Shown: piece after piece, positions 45,970 through 56,047 of the stretch | How the letters are laid out: the number at the start of each line of letters is the position of its first letter | Numbering within the stretch: the stretch's first letter is position 1 | Assembly (NCBI GenBank): GCA_037042185.1 | Contig: JAXQJY010000032.1 | Location: 1,798,001 to 1,862,000 of the forward strand | Direction: 5' to 3' | Length of the DNA stretch: 64,000 nt | From: Sordariomycetes sp. S80-01Y | Lineage: Eukaryota > Ascomycota > Sordariomycetes | The notes under the pieces: model-generated | Told to the model about the DNA's origin: nothing | What the model saw: only the letters and a program-made list of their open reading frames with translations | Database searches by the model: none | Position numbers and translations under genes: made by a program

Positions 45970-47965
45970 CTCGGCTTTGAGCGAAATGAAGGACAATTAA
46001 AGGGTGTAAGAAGGAGCCGAGAGATGTAGCAAGGAAAATGTAGGAGAGCAATGTGAAGTGAAGATGGAAGAGGAAGAATGCGACGGCGGCGGGCTTGGTG
46101 CTTGGAGGTGGGGCGGGAACTTGACTGAAGTTGAGGTTTGTTGAAGACTGCGAGGGACAAGAAGGTGGGGGATGGCAGATGGCCCGGGGAAGCCGTGCGA
46201 CGGAATCGAAGCGGCGCAGGAGACGCGCTTGTTCACCTCCTCGAAGTACGAGGGCGACGGCAGCTGCTAGTCTCGGGTTCTGCTTCACTTGAGTAGCAGC
46301 AGTTAAAGGCCGGTGACAGAGCAGAGATGGCGCTGCCTGTTGGTACTGCACTGGCAGACGACTCGGAGAGTTCATAGTGGGGTGGAATGACGGCGTTGGA
46401 GATGACGATGACGATGCGCCCAGTGCCAGTGCCAGTGCCAGTGCCAACGCCCGTATCCCGTCGTCTGCCTGCTCAAAAGCCACCGTGCAAACCAAACGCC
46501 TCCAGCCCAAGGACAAGCTCGCTGACAAAAATGGAGGAAAAGAGGGAGGAAGGAAGACTCACTACCCAACCCGAGGCTGGCAATCGATCCCGCCCTGCGA
46601 CGACCGTGCCCGTGTCCATGCGCAGAAACAAGCCCCATGGCTGCCGGCGCCGGAAGCTGTCGACAAAAACAAGACGGTATATAACAGCGATCAGAGGCGA
46701 AGCTGCCGCTAAGTCTGAGGTAGAGGAGAGGAGGAGGAGGATGATCTCAGGTGAGCCGCTAGGCCTAGGTAAGTAGTCGAATGATGTTGCTGGCTGATGC
46801 CGGTCGGATAGAGGAGAAAGTGAGTTTAGGTTGGGCGAAGATTCGGAGGTCCGAGTCACTGTGAACGTCACTCAGCTTCTGCCCACTCTGGACCTGGGCT
46901 GTTGACGTCGATGGCGATGGGCCGGCAGTGGCTGCCAGTGTGCCCGCCCGGAAATGGTGGAAGGGCGCGGGGCTAGCGGGAGCGCGTGGCGGACAGCTGG
47001 GCTAGACTAGTCGGGATGCACCCAAAACGCAATTTGGAGGATGCCAGACGGGTCGTGTATGCGGCGATGAAGGGGTAGATTGCAGGAGGAGAGGGCGGCA
47101 GAGCAAATCAGGCCAGACCTCGTCCAGGTGGAAACATAAAAGTGACAGACTGGGACTCCCCCCCCCCTCCTCAAGGTACGGAGGCTTGGGGGGCAGTGGA
47201 CGTGGGCAGCTTGACCAAGGCGTCTGTAAACGGGGGGTTGCAGTTCCACTCGCAGTTCACCTCCGGACATCCGTGCATCTTGGTGGTGACATCAAACACC
47301 ATCACTGGCAGTGGCAGCCATGGCCCAAGACACTTACACGCGTTGTCTCCACACGTCCAGCAGACCATCCGTGACCACCGGCGTGATCATGATGAGCTTC
47401 AGACGAGTTGCAACGTGCAAACCCATCCATCGGGGGCGCAGAGCCAACCTGCCAACCTGCCTACATCTAGGCGCATACTGCGTGCATATAAGCAAGACAG
47501 GCATCCATTGACACGCACGGGATAACCAACGTTCCCGTCAGTACAAGCTTTTTTTCTTCGGAGGGGGTGGGAGGGGCAACCATCTTCAAGAGAGGGGGCA
47601 GGGCCCACGTCCAGGTACAGGCCTGCTGATCACCTCGCTTTCGACCAATATGACGTCGTGTTGGGTCCAACCCATGCTCGTGTAAATGCTTCTCTTATGT
47701 TACGGTTAATTGTTTGCTTCTCTGCGTCCATGCCCGCTTCTCAAATACCCAAATGCGCTCGCTGCCTGCTGACTCCCAAACGCCGAGTAGGCCCGCAGCC
47801 TCTCCCACAGCCAGGGCTGAAGACTGGGACCATAATGCTCTCTCATCTTCTATTTGGCCAACTCATCTCCGGAACACTCATGTTTAACATCGCGGCCAGT
47901 ATGACTTCGGCCCTGAGTCATGTGGTGCGTTCCTGCTCGTCCTAATATACCTGGTCCATCGCTTC
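45970..47965. other. Long intergenic region, no gene seen
   Basis: About 2 kb between two minus-strand genes. It holds the CAGTGC hexamer repeat at 46421-46444 and a C-run near 47160. Open frames here are repeat-driven or lack domains. Confidence 0.5.
46421..46444. repeat. (CAGTGC)4 tandem hexamer
   Basis: Four perfect copies of CAGTGC lie upstream of the oxysterol-binding gene. The same hexamer recurs at 61675-61698. Confidence 0.85.
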
Positions 47966-50900
47966 TTACTTCAAACGTGATGACATTCGCGCGGACCCTT
48001 TGACGGGCGCAGGGAGCACTTGGCATAAGTGATCTCGATCTGCAATAGTCAGCTTCAATAACTTCACCATCTGGCTGCCTTCACAGTGCTCACCTGACTC
48101 TTTCTCGAACAGGATGGAGATGTCATCATGCTCTCCTGGTAGATCCGGCAGGTCCAGCGAGACAAACGCCATGTCGTCGTAGTCTCCGTCCTTATCCAGG
48201 GGCAATCGTGGTAGTGGGAACTTTGCGTCTACGAACCGAATTCCCGACTTGCCGCTGCGGTGGAAGGTCTCGTACACATCAGTGCCCTTCAGTACGAAGC
48301 CCATGCAGTGCCCGTGCACGAACTCCTCGAAAAAGGCTAGCAGCTGGATCTTCTCATCCTGCCTCACGACCTGGATTCTGGTATAGCCAGCCTCCCATTT
48401 TTTGTGTATAGGCACGACCATGCGGCGTCGGGAGATAGCAAATGTCGCTGCGAGGCCGTCAAAGATGACCTCGAACCCGGTCAGGGCTGCCTGGAAATCA
48501 TGCAGATCCTTGAGACCGCCGAACTCCAATGTCCGTATAGTTGGATTCATTTTGATCAATTGCAACGCATCGGCAAAGTTGCGAGGCAGCTCTTTGGGCA
48601 CTTGAGCTTCCGAGACCGCCATTGTCATGTCGCTTTGAGGAAGTCGCATGAGTCTCAACACCTTGGCGTTGGAAACCTCCAGCCTCATCCTCAATTCGCC
48701 CGGTCCGTGGTTGACTCGATCGGTGATAGTTCCGTTCTGATACTCAAGAATAATCTTGAGCTTGTCTGATAGAACGGTCTGGGGTTGCTCGCCCGAGTCG
48801 TCGAATTCGTCGTTGACGACCCTGGCCACCTTCCACGGCATCCTGCTGAAAGGCGCCATGCCCAATGGCTCGCGAAGGCTCTGGCTGAGCGTGAAACTCT
48901 TGATTGGTACGTCCGCGAATATGCGTTCATCGTGATCGAGTGAAGTGCCGGTGAGAAGCGAGTGGAATCGGACTCGCTCCTTGTCCTCGCTGAAAGTCAA
49001 CACCATCCTGCCCTTTTGCCGACCACTCTCAAATCTGAGCGACAGTGCAGGGGCCTCGCCTTCTGTCCGGAAGAAACCGAACTGTATCGGCATTTGCGGA
49101 GGATATGAATGGTGCACACCGCTTAATGTTCTCGTCTTGGGCCCTGTAACGACCGCGATGCGGAATCCTCGATGCCAGTGTCGCACACCTTGCGGCCCAT
49201 TTTCCTTCAACACCTTCTCGAACAGTGCAACATCGCATTGAGGTGTCGCCTCTTTAGGAAACACACGAGAGTTGGGATCTGCGTCGATGTACTGGAACGA
49301 GCGAAGAGTGTTGCGGAATACCATGTTCTCGTCCTTGCGAGGATAGAGGGTTGTCTTGACTTTAGCCCCAAAGTCGTACATGTTATACAGTGTCCTGAAG
49401 TCCTGCTGTGTGAGTTGAATAGCCAGCATGAAGCCTCGAGGCAGCCTGACGTCCAGGCAACATGTATCGCTGCGCCAACGCACGTCGTCCCAAACAGGGC
49501 CGGCGTTCTTGTTTTCTTGTATGGCAAGCTGCACATTCCCATTCTGATTTGCAATGACGAACACAAGACCCGTATGCTTTTGTGGCCTCACCATGGACAG
49601 CATGGATGGAAAGTGTAGCCTTTGGGCTTCCCGGCCCTGTTCCATCAGATAGACATCTGCCAACACGCGGCCGTAGCTGAAATTATCGGGTGTGTCCATA
49701 AGTGGAAACGCATCGAGTAGGTGTAGTGTCGACAGCGGTGTTTGCATAGCCGAAATGCCAGAACCCCAGTTGCCTGATAGCAGAGCAATCATGTCCTGAC
49801 TTAGAGGCGGGTACTCAACCCAGATAGACTTGTCGATCGTCTGCGGCAGGAAGGCCTCCTCAGGCGGCAGCAGTTCATTCCTTTGCATCGACATTGATAG
49901 CTTCCGCAACGCTGACACGAGTCCTTGCGTGACCTCTGCGACCTCTGCGTCTGGTGACTGACCCTGGACCTTTGCGACTTCTCCGATGACCTCCTCGCAT
50001 AACCAATAACCCTTTGACAGGTTTGTATAGGCCTGTTGTCGGTCGATTTCGTTCTGCATTTGGGACTGTGGTGACGTTGGGCGCTCTCGAATGGTGGTCT
50101 CGAGCCCCATTCTGCCCTTTAAGAACCACCATAGTCCAGCTCGCGCGCATTCCTTCATGGTACAGCTCGAAAGGGGCTTCACAGTCTCTGCGTGGAGGCG
50201 GAACAGCTCAAAGAGGTGCTTCGTCCTGGCAACAAAGGTACTCAATGCATCGTCACTCGCCGCTTGGACAACGTCGTGCAGCTTGAAAGATGCTTGTTTA
50301 GTGGGTGCCACCCGAGACGGCGGATCGCTGAGAGTGCTTTGAGCGCTCTGGAGATGTGCGCTGTGCGACATGGCGCCATGGTCTCGAGAGGCTGTCCTTT
50401 GGGGCAGCGTTTGCGAGAAAGATGGCTGGTGGTTTGAAGCGCTTGATTGATCGTAGGCGCTGGAGCTGTTGGAGTGTATTGAAGCCGCAGGACTGTACTG
50501 TATAGCAGGATTGATGTCGACAATGTCTGACTCCGGAGACACCGCACGGTGTCTGACCTGCTCTGGTGAGCTGTCTATAGAGGCTGATGGAGGTCTATCT
50601 CCATCCACCCAGTCATGTTCAGACGCAGCACTGGCCGCCCTCTTCGCCTTGGCCAGTGCCTGTCCTTCAGCTTGCCGCATTTCTGCCTGGTGAATTTCAA
50701 TAAAGGATCTCCTCGCTTCATCATTGCGGTTTGCTGAGCCTAAGTAGCGAGCTGAGTTTGCTCTGCCGGGTCGTAGGGTACTTCCCGCTGACTCTGCCGA
50801 CTGCGTCGTCTCGAGGGGAACGTTCAGTTGAGGAGCGGCTGAGGGTGCCGCGCGGGGCGGAGGTTCGTCCTCGTCAGACTCAGGGGTATATATGGAAGAG

Positions 50901-51490
50901 AAGCCAGTCTGTGTCCTCGCAAGAGGTTTCGGTTGGAAGTCGTCCATCGGGTTGGGATTCTGAGGTTCGGCGGGTCGCGGAGGAGCGGCAGCGGGGAGAC
51001 CTGGGGATGGCAATGGGGATCGGTGCGGAGGTGGAACAGGCGGTGGAGGAGGCCGAGCCTTCTTCCTCTTGGAAATCTCAATAGTCGGCATTTCAGTCTC
51101 ATCGCCACCTTCGCCGATAATCTCAGGGTACGAGTCGGCGAATCGTACGAGCAAGCCCTTTTTGTTAGGTTTCGGTACCTTCAGCGGCGACTTGTCAGAC
51201 GTGCGCGCGTAAGCCACCGGGCGGTTCTGCTGAGCTTGCTGATTGACGCCTAGGGCTTGCGGAAAGCGCGAGACGGTCGTATCTAGCTTGGCGAGCTTCG
51301 GGATCGAGGCGGCGGGCAGCGGAGGGGGCGCGTGGGTGACATTGAGGTGGTCGGAGGAGCTGTGGAGGAACGCGTCGACTTGCGCCTGGTTCTCGTTCTC
51401 GGCGACCTTCTTGTCCTTGGCCTTGAACAGCTTTCCCATTAGACGATCTCTCCTAGACGAGCGTCCTTCGCTGTAAGGGTCGTTCTCCAT
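47966..51490 (-). CDS. Unknown fungal protein of 1156 residues
   Basis: Exons 51490-48094 and 48039-47966. I do not recognise a named family. The first about 400 residues are low complexity: a basic patch (SSRRDRLMGKLFKAKDKK), KKARPPPPPVPPP, and Ser/Gln-rich stretches. From about residue 400 the sequence is ordered, with helical (VVQAASDDALSTFVARTKHLFELF) and beta-rich parts; the C-terminal third (MVVPIHKKWEAGYTRIQVV, HGHCMGFVLKGTDVYETFH) may form PH-like domains. The last intron (48040-48093, 54 nt) is a multiple of three without stops, so an unspliced form adds 18 residues; its donor GTGAGC, GCTGAC branch and TTGCAG favour splicing. The start is the ATG at 51490. Polarity or cortical scaffolding would be a guess. 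Confidence 0.8.
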   Translation of the reverse strand: MENDPYSEGRSSRRDRLMGKLFKAKDKKVAENENQAQVDAFLHSSSDHLNVTHAPPPLPAASIPKLAKLDTTVSRFPQALGVNQQAQQNRPVAYARTSDKSPLKVPKPNKKGLLVRFADSYPEIIGEGGDETEMPTIEISKRKKARPPPPPVPPPHRSPLPSPGLPAAAPPRPAEPQNPNPMDDFQPKPLARTQTGFSSIYTPESDEDEPPPRAAPSAAPQLNVPLETTQSAESAGSTLRPGRANSARYLGSANRNDEARRSFIEIHQAEMRQAEGQALAKAKRAASAASEHDWVDGDRPPSASIDSSPEQVRHRAVSPESDIVDINPAIQYSPAASIHSNSSSAYDQSSASNHQPSFSQTLPQRTASRDHGAMSHSAHLQSAQSTLSDPPSRVAPTKQASFKLHDVVQAASDDALSTFVARTKHLFELFRLHAETVKPLSSCTMKECARAGLWWFLKGRMGLETTIRERPTSPQSQMQNEIDRQQAYTNLSKGYWLCEEVIGEVAKVQGQSPDAEVAEVTQGLVSALRKLSMSMQRNELLPPEEAFLPQTIDKSIWVEYPPLSQDMIALLSGNWGSGISAMQTPLSTLHLLDAFPLMDTPDNFSYGRVLADVYLMEQGREAQRLHFPSMLSMVRPQKHTGLVFVIANQNGNVQLAIQENKNAGPVWDDVRWRSDTCCLDVRLPRGFMLAIQLTQQDFRTLYNMYDFGAKVKTTLYPRKDENMVFRNTLRSFQYIDADPNSRVFPKEATPQCDVALFEKVLKENGPQGVRHWHRGFRIAVVTGPKTRTLSGVHHSYPPQMPIQFGFFRTEGEAPALSLRFESGRQKGRMVLTFSEDKERVRFHSLLTGTSLDHDERIFADVPIKSFTLSQSLREPLGMAPFSRMPWKVARVVNDEFDDSGEQPQTVLSDKLKIILEYQNGTITDRVNHGPGELRMRLEVSNAKVLRLMRLPQSDMTMAVSEAQVPKELPRNFADALQLIKMNPTIRTLEFGGLKDLHDFQAALTGFEVIFDGLAATFAISRRRMVVPIHKKWEAGYTRIQVVRQDEKIQLLAFFEEFVHGHCMGFVLKGTDVYETFHRSGKSGIRFVDAKFPLPRLPLDKDGDYDDMAFVSLDLPDLPGEHDDISILFEKESGEHCEGSQMVKLLKLTIADRDHLCQVLPAPVKGSARMSSRLK

Positions 51491-53143
51491 CTTCGTCACC
51501 TTAAGCCGTAGCGACCCCTCATCTAGATGCTTGTCCGAAGTGCCAAGATATTGGGATAAGCTCGTCTAAAGATTTGGAGGAGTTGCCAACGAGTCCCCTG
51601 CGGAAAGCAAAGAGAAATTGGCGGCGACAAGAAGTGACGTGGCTCGTGAAGTTGGGTCAGGACGCCGCTGACGGGAGGCTGATTGCGATGATGTCGTTGG
51701 TGGGGTTGGAGCTCGTTGGTTAAATGACGAGGGTGATGCAAGCGGCACGCGAGCGATAGTCGTGCTTCAGCATGCGAGACACTGTTTGAGGGAGGGGAAG
51801 GATGGTCGAGTCGCAAGAAATCGAGGGGCATGAACCGGAGGGAATTTGTCGACAAAGAGGATCTCAGGTCAGGTATTGGTACCTGAAGTCAGTAGAAAGT
51901 GGTCCCGGTCTGGAAACCTCGAAACCTGACAACTTGAGCACCAAACACGAGAGTGGCAGCGGCAGCCACACTGGACAGGACGGGGGGCAACCGAAAGTGC
52001 CTGTAGGGATGCAGATCGCGCTCCTCTGTGGACCGTCGGCGCAGCGCACGAGCCGGAAAGCGTGAAGATGGCGCCGCCTGTGCGTGGGACAGGTTGAACC
52101 TGAACAAGCGGCGGGGGACGTGGTATGCAAGGTATGCAAGTTGTGCAAGGCGAGGTAGCACCTTACTGACCTTAAGGTAAGGTAGGGTCGTAGGCAGACG
52201 AAGGGAGCAGACCGAAAGGGTCCTCGGGTAGGTATCTCTCCTACGAAACCGCCCTGGTCTGGCTCCTTTGGACCCCTTATTTGTGGAGGAATACAACGTT
52301 GGTAGCTCTGGACGCGGACACGACTTCGTCACCAAGCTAGCTTGGGGCTGGGCACGTGGCTCGACACCTCAGCCATAACCCTTTTCCAGAATACGACGTC
52401 CATCGAGCCCATTTTCCTCATCATCACGAGGATGAGACTCCAGAGCCATCTTGACGGGCGCGTACCAGGTATTTTTAGACCCTGACGGGTCCCTTTCTTG
52501 GCTTTAACCTTGTGTCGGCTTCGGCGTTTCGCCATCAGCAGCCCTTCTCCCAGTGGCCGGCAGCCTGAGAGCCCCAACGTGGGGCCGCTGCGACTGCCCT
52601 TTAGCGCCCTTTGTTCGCCTCGACATGGTTGTCTCAGGCTGAGACTAGAGCTCACCTCGAGGTCATGGCTGCCTCTTGCCACGGTAACCTTAGATATCGT
52701 CCTCGCAACCCTTGTTGACAGAAAGAGGCATCTCGTCAGATTGTACAGTCTTCCAAGACCCATCATTTGCATCGAGGATATGACAAGTCTAAAATGCTCG
52801 GACTCAGGCTGACGCTATCTTGGTATGGAAAACAGCACATCTCCAGTCTAGTTCGAACGAGTAGGAATGATAAGTGAGATGAGAACCACGATTACCAAAG
52901 CATATTTAGTTAGTAGCGCTAAAGATGCCACATCCATATCCTACTGACATACCCTGTTCCACGCTCCAAATCCCGTCCTGAATCATACCGAGATGTTACC
53001 CGCAGCTATCGATAAGCGCGCCAAGCCCCGAGGTGGCGCGAAATTCCCAGACGATCGGAAGGCCGCTCCAACCACTAAACCAAAGCTTTTCGACTCATCA
53101 AACTCCAACTCCCGAAGACATGTAACCTCCTGCCTCTCGCGGC
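51491..53143. other. Intergenic, no gene seen
   Basis: About 1.65 kb between the divergent 1156-residue gene and Dus2. It contains the near-tandem GGTATGCAAGGTATGCAAG around 52122-52140 and a GGTAAGGTAGG run just after. A start-stop element lies at 53120. No gene is supported. Confidence 0.5.
53120..53125 (+). promoter_or_regulatory. Start-stop uORF (ATGTAA) before Dus2
   Basis: An ATG followed at once by TAA lies 24 bases before the ATG at 53144. If the transcript starts upstream, this minimal uORF would stall scanning ribosomes. The transcription start is unknown. Confidence 0.4.
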
Positions 53144-54454
53144 ATGCTCCCCACATTCGTTCGAAGAACTATGGCCGCCGAAGTCAAGAAGAACGTTCCC
53201 ATCCCGCGTCGCGGGGTCGACTACCGCGGGGGCAAGATTGTGCTTGCGCCTATGGTGCGCTCGGGCGAGCTGCCGTCGCGGTTGCTTGCGCTCAAGTATG
53301 GCGCGGATTTGGTATGGGGTGAGTTACCTTGCGGCCCATTCTGGTGGCCGCTGCTAACGTGTGGCTTAGGCCCTGAGATTGTCGATCGAGCAATCATCGG
53401 CTGCACTCGTCGCGTCAACGAGGCCTGTGGAACGGTCGACTGGGTGCGCATCCAGGGTGATCACGCGCACAGTCCCTCGCCGGGCAAAGAGGCGCTCATC
53501 TTCAGGACACATCCCGAGAAGGAGAATGGCAAGATGGTGTATCAAGTGGGGACCGCGGATCCCGAACGAGCCGTCGAAGCAGCACATCAGGTCGCAGCTG
53601 ACGTGAATGAGATCAACGTCAATGCTGGGTGCCCCAAACCCTTCAGTACGAGTGGTGGCATGGGTGCGGCACTCTTGAGGACACCGGACAAGCTATGCGC
53701 CATCTTGGAGGCCCTGGTCAAGGAGATCATGCCAAAGTACGAAGTCAGTGTCAGTGTCAAGATACGGATATTGGAAACACCTCCCGAAACGGAGGCGCTT
53801 GTGCGCAGGCTGGTTGGCACCGGCATCACCGGGCTGACGGTGCACTGCCGTACTACGCCTATGCGGCCCAGGGAGCGAGCGATTCGTGGACAACTGAAGA
53901 TGATCACCGACATATGTCATGAAGCCGGAGTGGCATGCTACATGAATGGCGATGTCGAGAACAGAGACCAGGGCCAGGCTCTGGCAGAGGAATTTGGGGC
54001 CGATGGTGCCATGATTGCTACGTCAGCCGAGTCAAATCCGAGCGTTTTCAGATCTCAAGCCGAAGGGGGTGCACTTGGGTGGAGAGAAGTGGTGGAAGAA
54101 TATATCAAAACGTGCTTGGAGGTTGAAAACAGGTACGGCAACACCAAGTACCTACTGGGGCAGATGATACCAGGAAAGGAGGCTGCGTACAAGAAGATGA
54201 GCGCGTGCAAGAGGTATGAAGATCTTTGCAAGGCCCTAGAGTTCGATCATCTTGTGCAAAAAGCCAAGGAGGTCGATGATCATACTGGTCTGAACGATCA
54301 CGTACCCTCGAAGAAAGAGAAAAAGAGGGCGAATGCAAGCGCACGCGCAGCCGCGGGCCAAATGGGCAAGGAAATGCCCAAGAAGGTGCTTTCTGAGCGT
54401 AGCGTCACCAAGTCCCAGCAAGCTGAGCCAGCGCCAGTAGCCCTCACGGGCTGA
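53144..54454 (+). CDS. tRNA-dihydrouridine synthase, Dus2 type
   Basis: Exons 53144-53318 and 53370-54454 give 419 residues. Dus2 reduces uridine 20 in tRNA with FMN and NAD(P)H. Seen: an FMN-binding TIM barrel with LAPMVRSGELPSRLLALKYGAD, VWG-PEIVDRAI across the intron, NVNAGCPKPFSTSGGMGAAL with the catalytic Cys, GLTVHCRT, and ACYMNGDVENRDQG. The C-terminal helical domain is followed by a Lys/Ala-rich tail (SKKEKKRANASARAAAG), with no dsRBD as in animal Dus2. Two in-frame starts exist: 53144 (MLPTFVRRTMAAEVKK) and 53171, the latter in a stronger context. The N-terminal nine residues are basic and hydrophobic. Confidence 0.9.
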   Translation: MLPTFVRRTMAAEVKKNVPIPRRGVDYRGGKIVLAPMVRSGELPSRLLALKYGADLVWGELPCGPFWWPLLTCGLGPEIVDRAIIGCTRRVNEACGTVDWVRIQGDHAHSPSPGKEALIFRTHPEKENGKMVYQVGTADPERAVEAAHQVAADVNEINVNAGCPKPFSTSGGMGAALLRTPDKLCAILEALVKEIMPKYEVSVSVKIRILETPPETEALVRRLVGTGITGLTVHCRTTPMRPRERAIRGQLKMITDICHEAGVACYMNGDVENRDQGQALAEEFGADGAMIATSAESNPSVFRSQAEGGALGWREVVEEYIKTCLEVENRYGNTKYLLGQMIPGKEAAYKKMSACKRYEDLCKALEFDHLVQKAKEVDDHTGLNDHVPSKKEKKRANASARAAAGQMGKEMPKKVLSERSVTKSQQAEPAPVALTG

Positions 54455-54651
54455 AGGGGTTATAGAGTCTTGTTTAGTACACGCATTAGTGGAGTTGGTA
54501 AGCATATCGCATTGGGAGGAATTCATACAGTGGACCTAAGCGGCACCTATCCGATCATCTCAGCATTCGAGCCATAGATCTTGACACTGACCCTGACAAA
54601 TGAACAATTCTAGGGATCTATGTGATGATACAATCGCTTTTACATCGTCCT

Positions 54652-55519
54652 CTATTTGCCCTGTTTCACCCAGCCTTCAACCGTTTCTCTTGCATCCGTG
54701 ACCTTCTCATCCACCATCCTCACGCCGAGGTCCTTGTGCACCTTAGCGAAGCTCACACCCTTTCGTAGCCCGTCCTTGATCTGAAGATGTGTCTCTGCAA
54801 TGGCCGGAACCCTCTGCTCGTACTTCCATGCGAGGTCGGCGACATTTCTCGACGTGACAGGTAGAACAGTCCATCCAGCGCCGATGCCCATGGCCAACGG
54901 TACGCTTGCCCTCAAGAGTATGTTGCGGTTGCGCGTCACTATGCTACCCGCCATAGCAGCCACAAGAACGTAGATAGCGCCAGGCATGAGCTTCTCCCCA
55001 GAGTCCCGCGAGGGAGCGAGGTTAGCTAGCGTAGTGGTGAAGGACTGCTCGAGGTCGAAAGCCGAGTCCATGGCGGAGTTGACGGCGTCTTCGGCCGCAA
55101 CGGCGCCTTTGTAGAGAGCTAGACGCGCATTGCCAATCTGAACAGCCAGGCGGTCGGTGGGAGTAGGGCCTCGTGATTGCGAGTCTTCGGCAGGCTGGGA
55201 GGAAATGGGGGTTTCGACGGGGAGGATGGTTTTCGGGGCCGAGGTTGGTGCGGGATTAGGGGAGGCGATGTCGACGTCGTCGTAGATGGACTTCTTCTAC
55301 AAGATATTAGCTCCGAAATTGGCGGTACAGCTTCCAATGCCAACGAACCTTGTAGCTTTCCGGAGCTTCAGCGTGGATGGTGCTTGGGGCGATGACCATG
55401 CCACCAACTGCCAACGCGGACATCGACGCCGCAAAGCGCTACACGCCGTTAGCTACCGTCGCTCACTGAGGTTATCCGCAGGGAACACTCACCCCTTGCA
55501 TCAGCACTCTCGCAGCCAT
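54652..55519 (-). CDS. MICOS subunit, Mic26/Mic27 (apolipoprotein O) family
   Basis: Exons 55519-55493, 55438-55349 and 55296-54652 give 253 residues. MICOS organises crista junctions in the mitochondrial inner membrane. Seen: a short presequence-like start (MAARVLMQG-RFAASMS), a small hydrophobic stretch (ALAVGGMVIAPSTIHA) before AEAPESYKKKSIYDDVD, a Pro/Ser linker, then AVQIGNARLALYKG and the C-terminal membrane region (GAIYVLVAAMAGSIVTRNR and the following ASVPLAMGIGAGWTVLP). All three exons join in phase 0, with introns of 54 and 52 nt. Mic26 and Mic27 cannot be told apart here. It is divergent from the mitochondrial peptidase gene. Confidence 0.83.
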
Positions 55520-56043
55520 GTTGCAAGCAATTGGCGTGTCAGAGCTTCAAACAAAGGCGGATCGCTGGATTTAGTGGGAAGGCTCGTGTCCGCGATGCCA
55601 TCATCGTCAAATTCCTGCTTCGGAAGTCCAAAGCCTGTCGGAAAAACATCGGCGGGATTCCCCGAAGGTGGCCGAGCGATCAATCGGGTAACCCGCTGCC
55701 AGTTGCCTGCAACAAGACAAGCGCGCCACTTGCGCCTGTAAATCGGGCTTGTTCAGGGGACTGGGGTTGACTTGCGGAGAGCCGCGCCTGCCGCAAACCT
55801 CCGAGGGCGGCGAACTGCCACTGGAGTTGGCGCAACCGAAAATCTTGGCTGGGATAGAACGATGGCCCGAAGGCGATTGCGCTGCAGCGGGTTTCCTCTC
55901 CTCTTTTCACCTCTTCGTCCCCTGTGTTTCTACTGTATACTGTTGTTTTCTACAGTTCTTTCAAGTCTTTCGGCGTTTGGCAGCGCGATCGTTCTACCTC
56001 TCAGCTTCGCTTCCATGTATCCCGTCATTCCTCGATCTCGACC
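55520..56043. other. Divergent promoter of two mitochondrial-protein genes
   Basis: A 524-bp gap between the Mic26/27 and Oct1 start codons. It contains the 61-codon uORF described at 55862-56047. Nothing else was recognised. Confidence 0.5.
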
Positions 56044-56047
56044 ATGA
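55862..56047 (+). promoter_or_regulatory. Candidate uORF overlapping the Oct1 start
   Basis: The ATG at 55862 opens 61 codons that end with TGA at 56045-56047, overlapping the Oct1 ATG at 56044 as ATGA. An in-frame ATG at 56015 gives a 10-codon version with the same stop. The peptide starts MARRRLR and is hydrophobic. Whether the transcript includes either ATG is unknown. Confidence 0.45.

Noticed and set aside
46387-46776. 129-codon ORF with a PVPVPVPVP run
   Set aside because: The run is produced by the CAGTGC repeat; the rest has no coding features.
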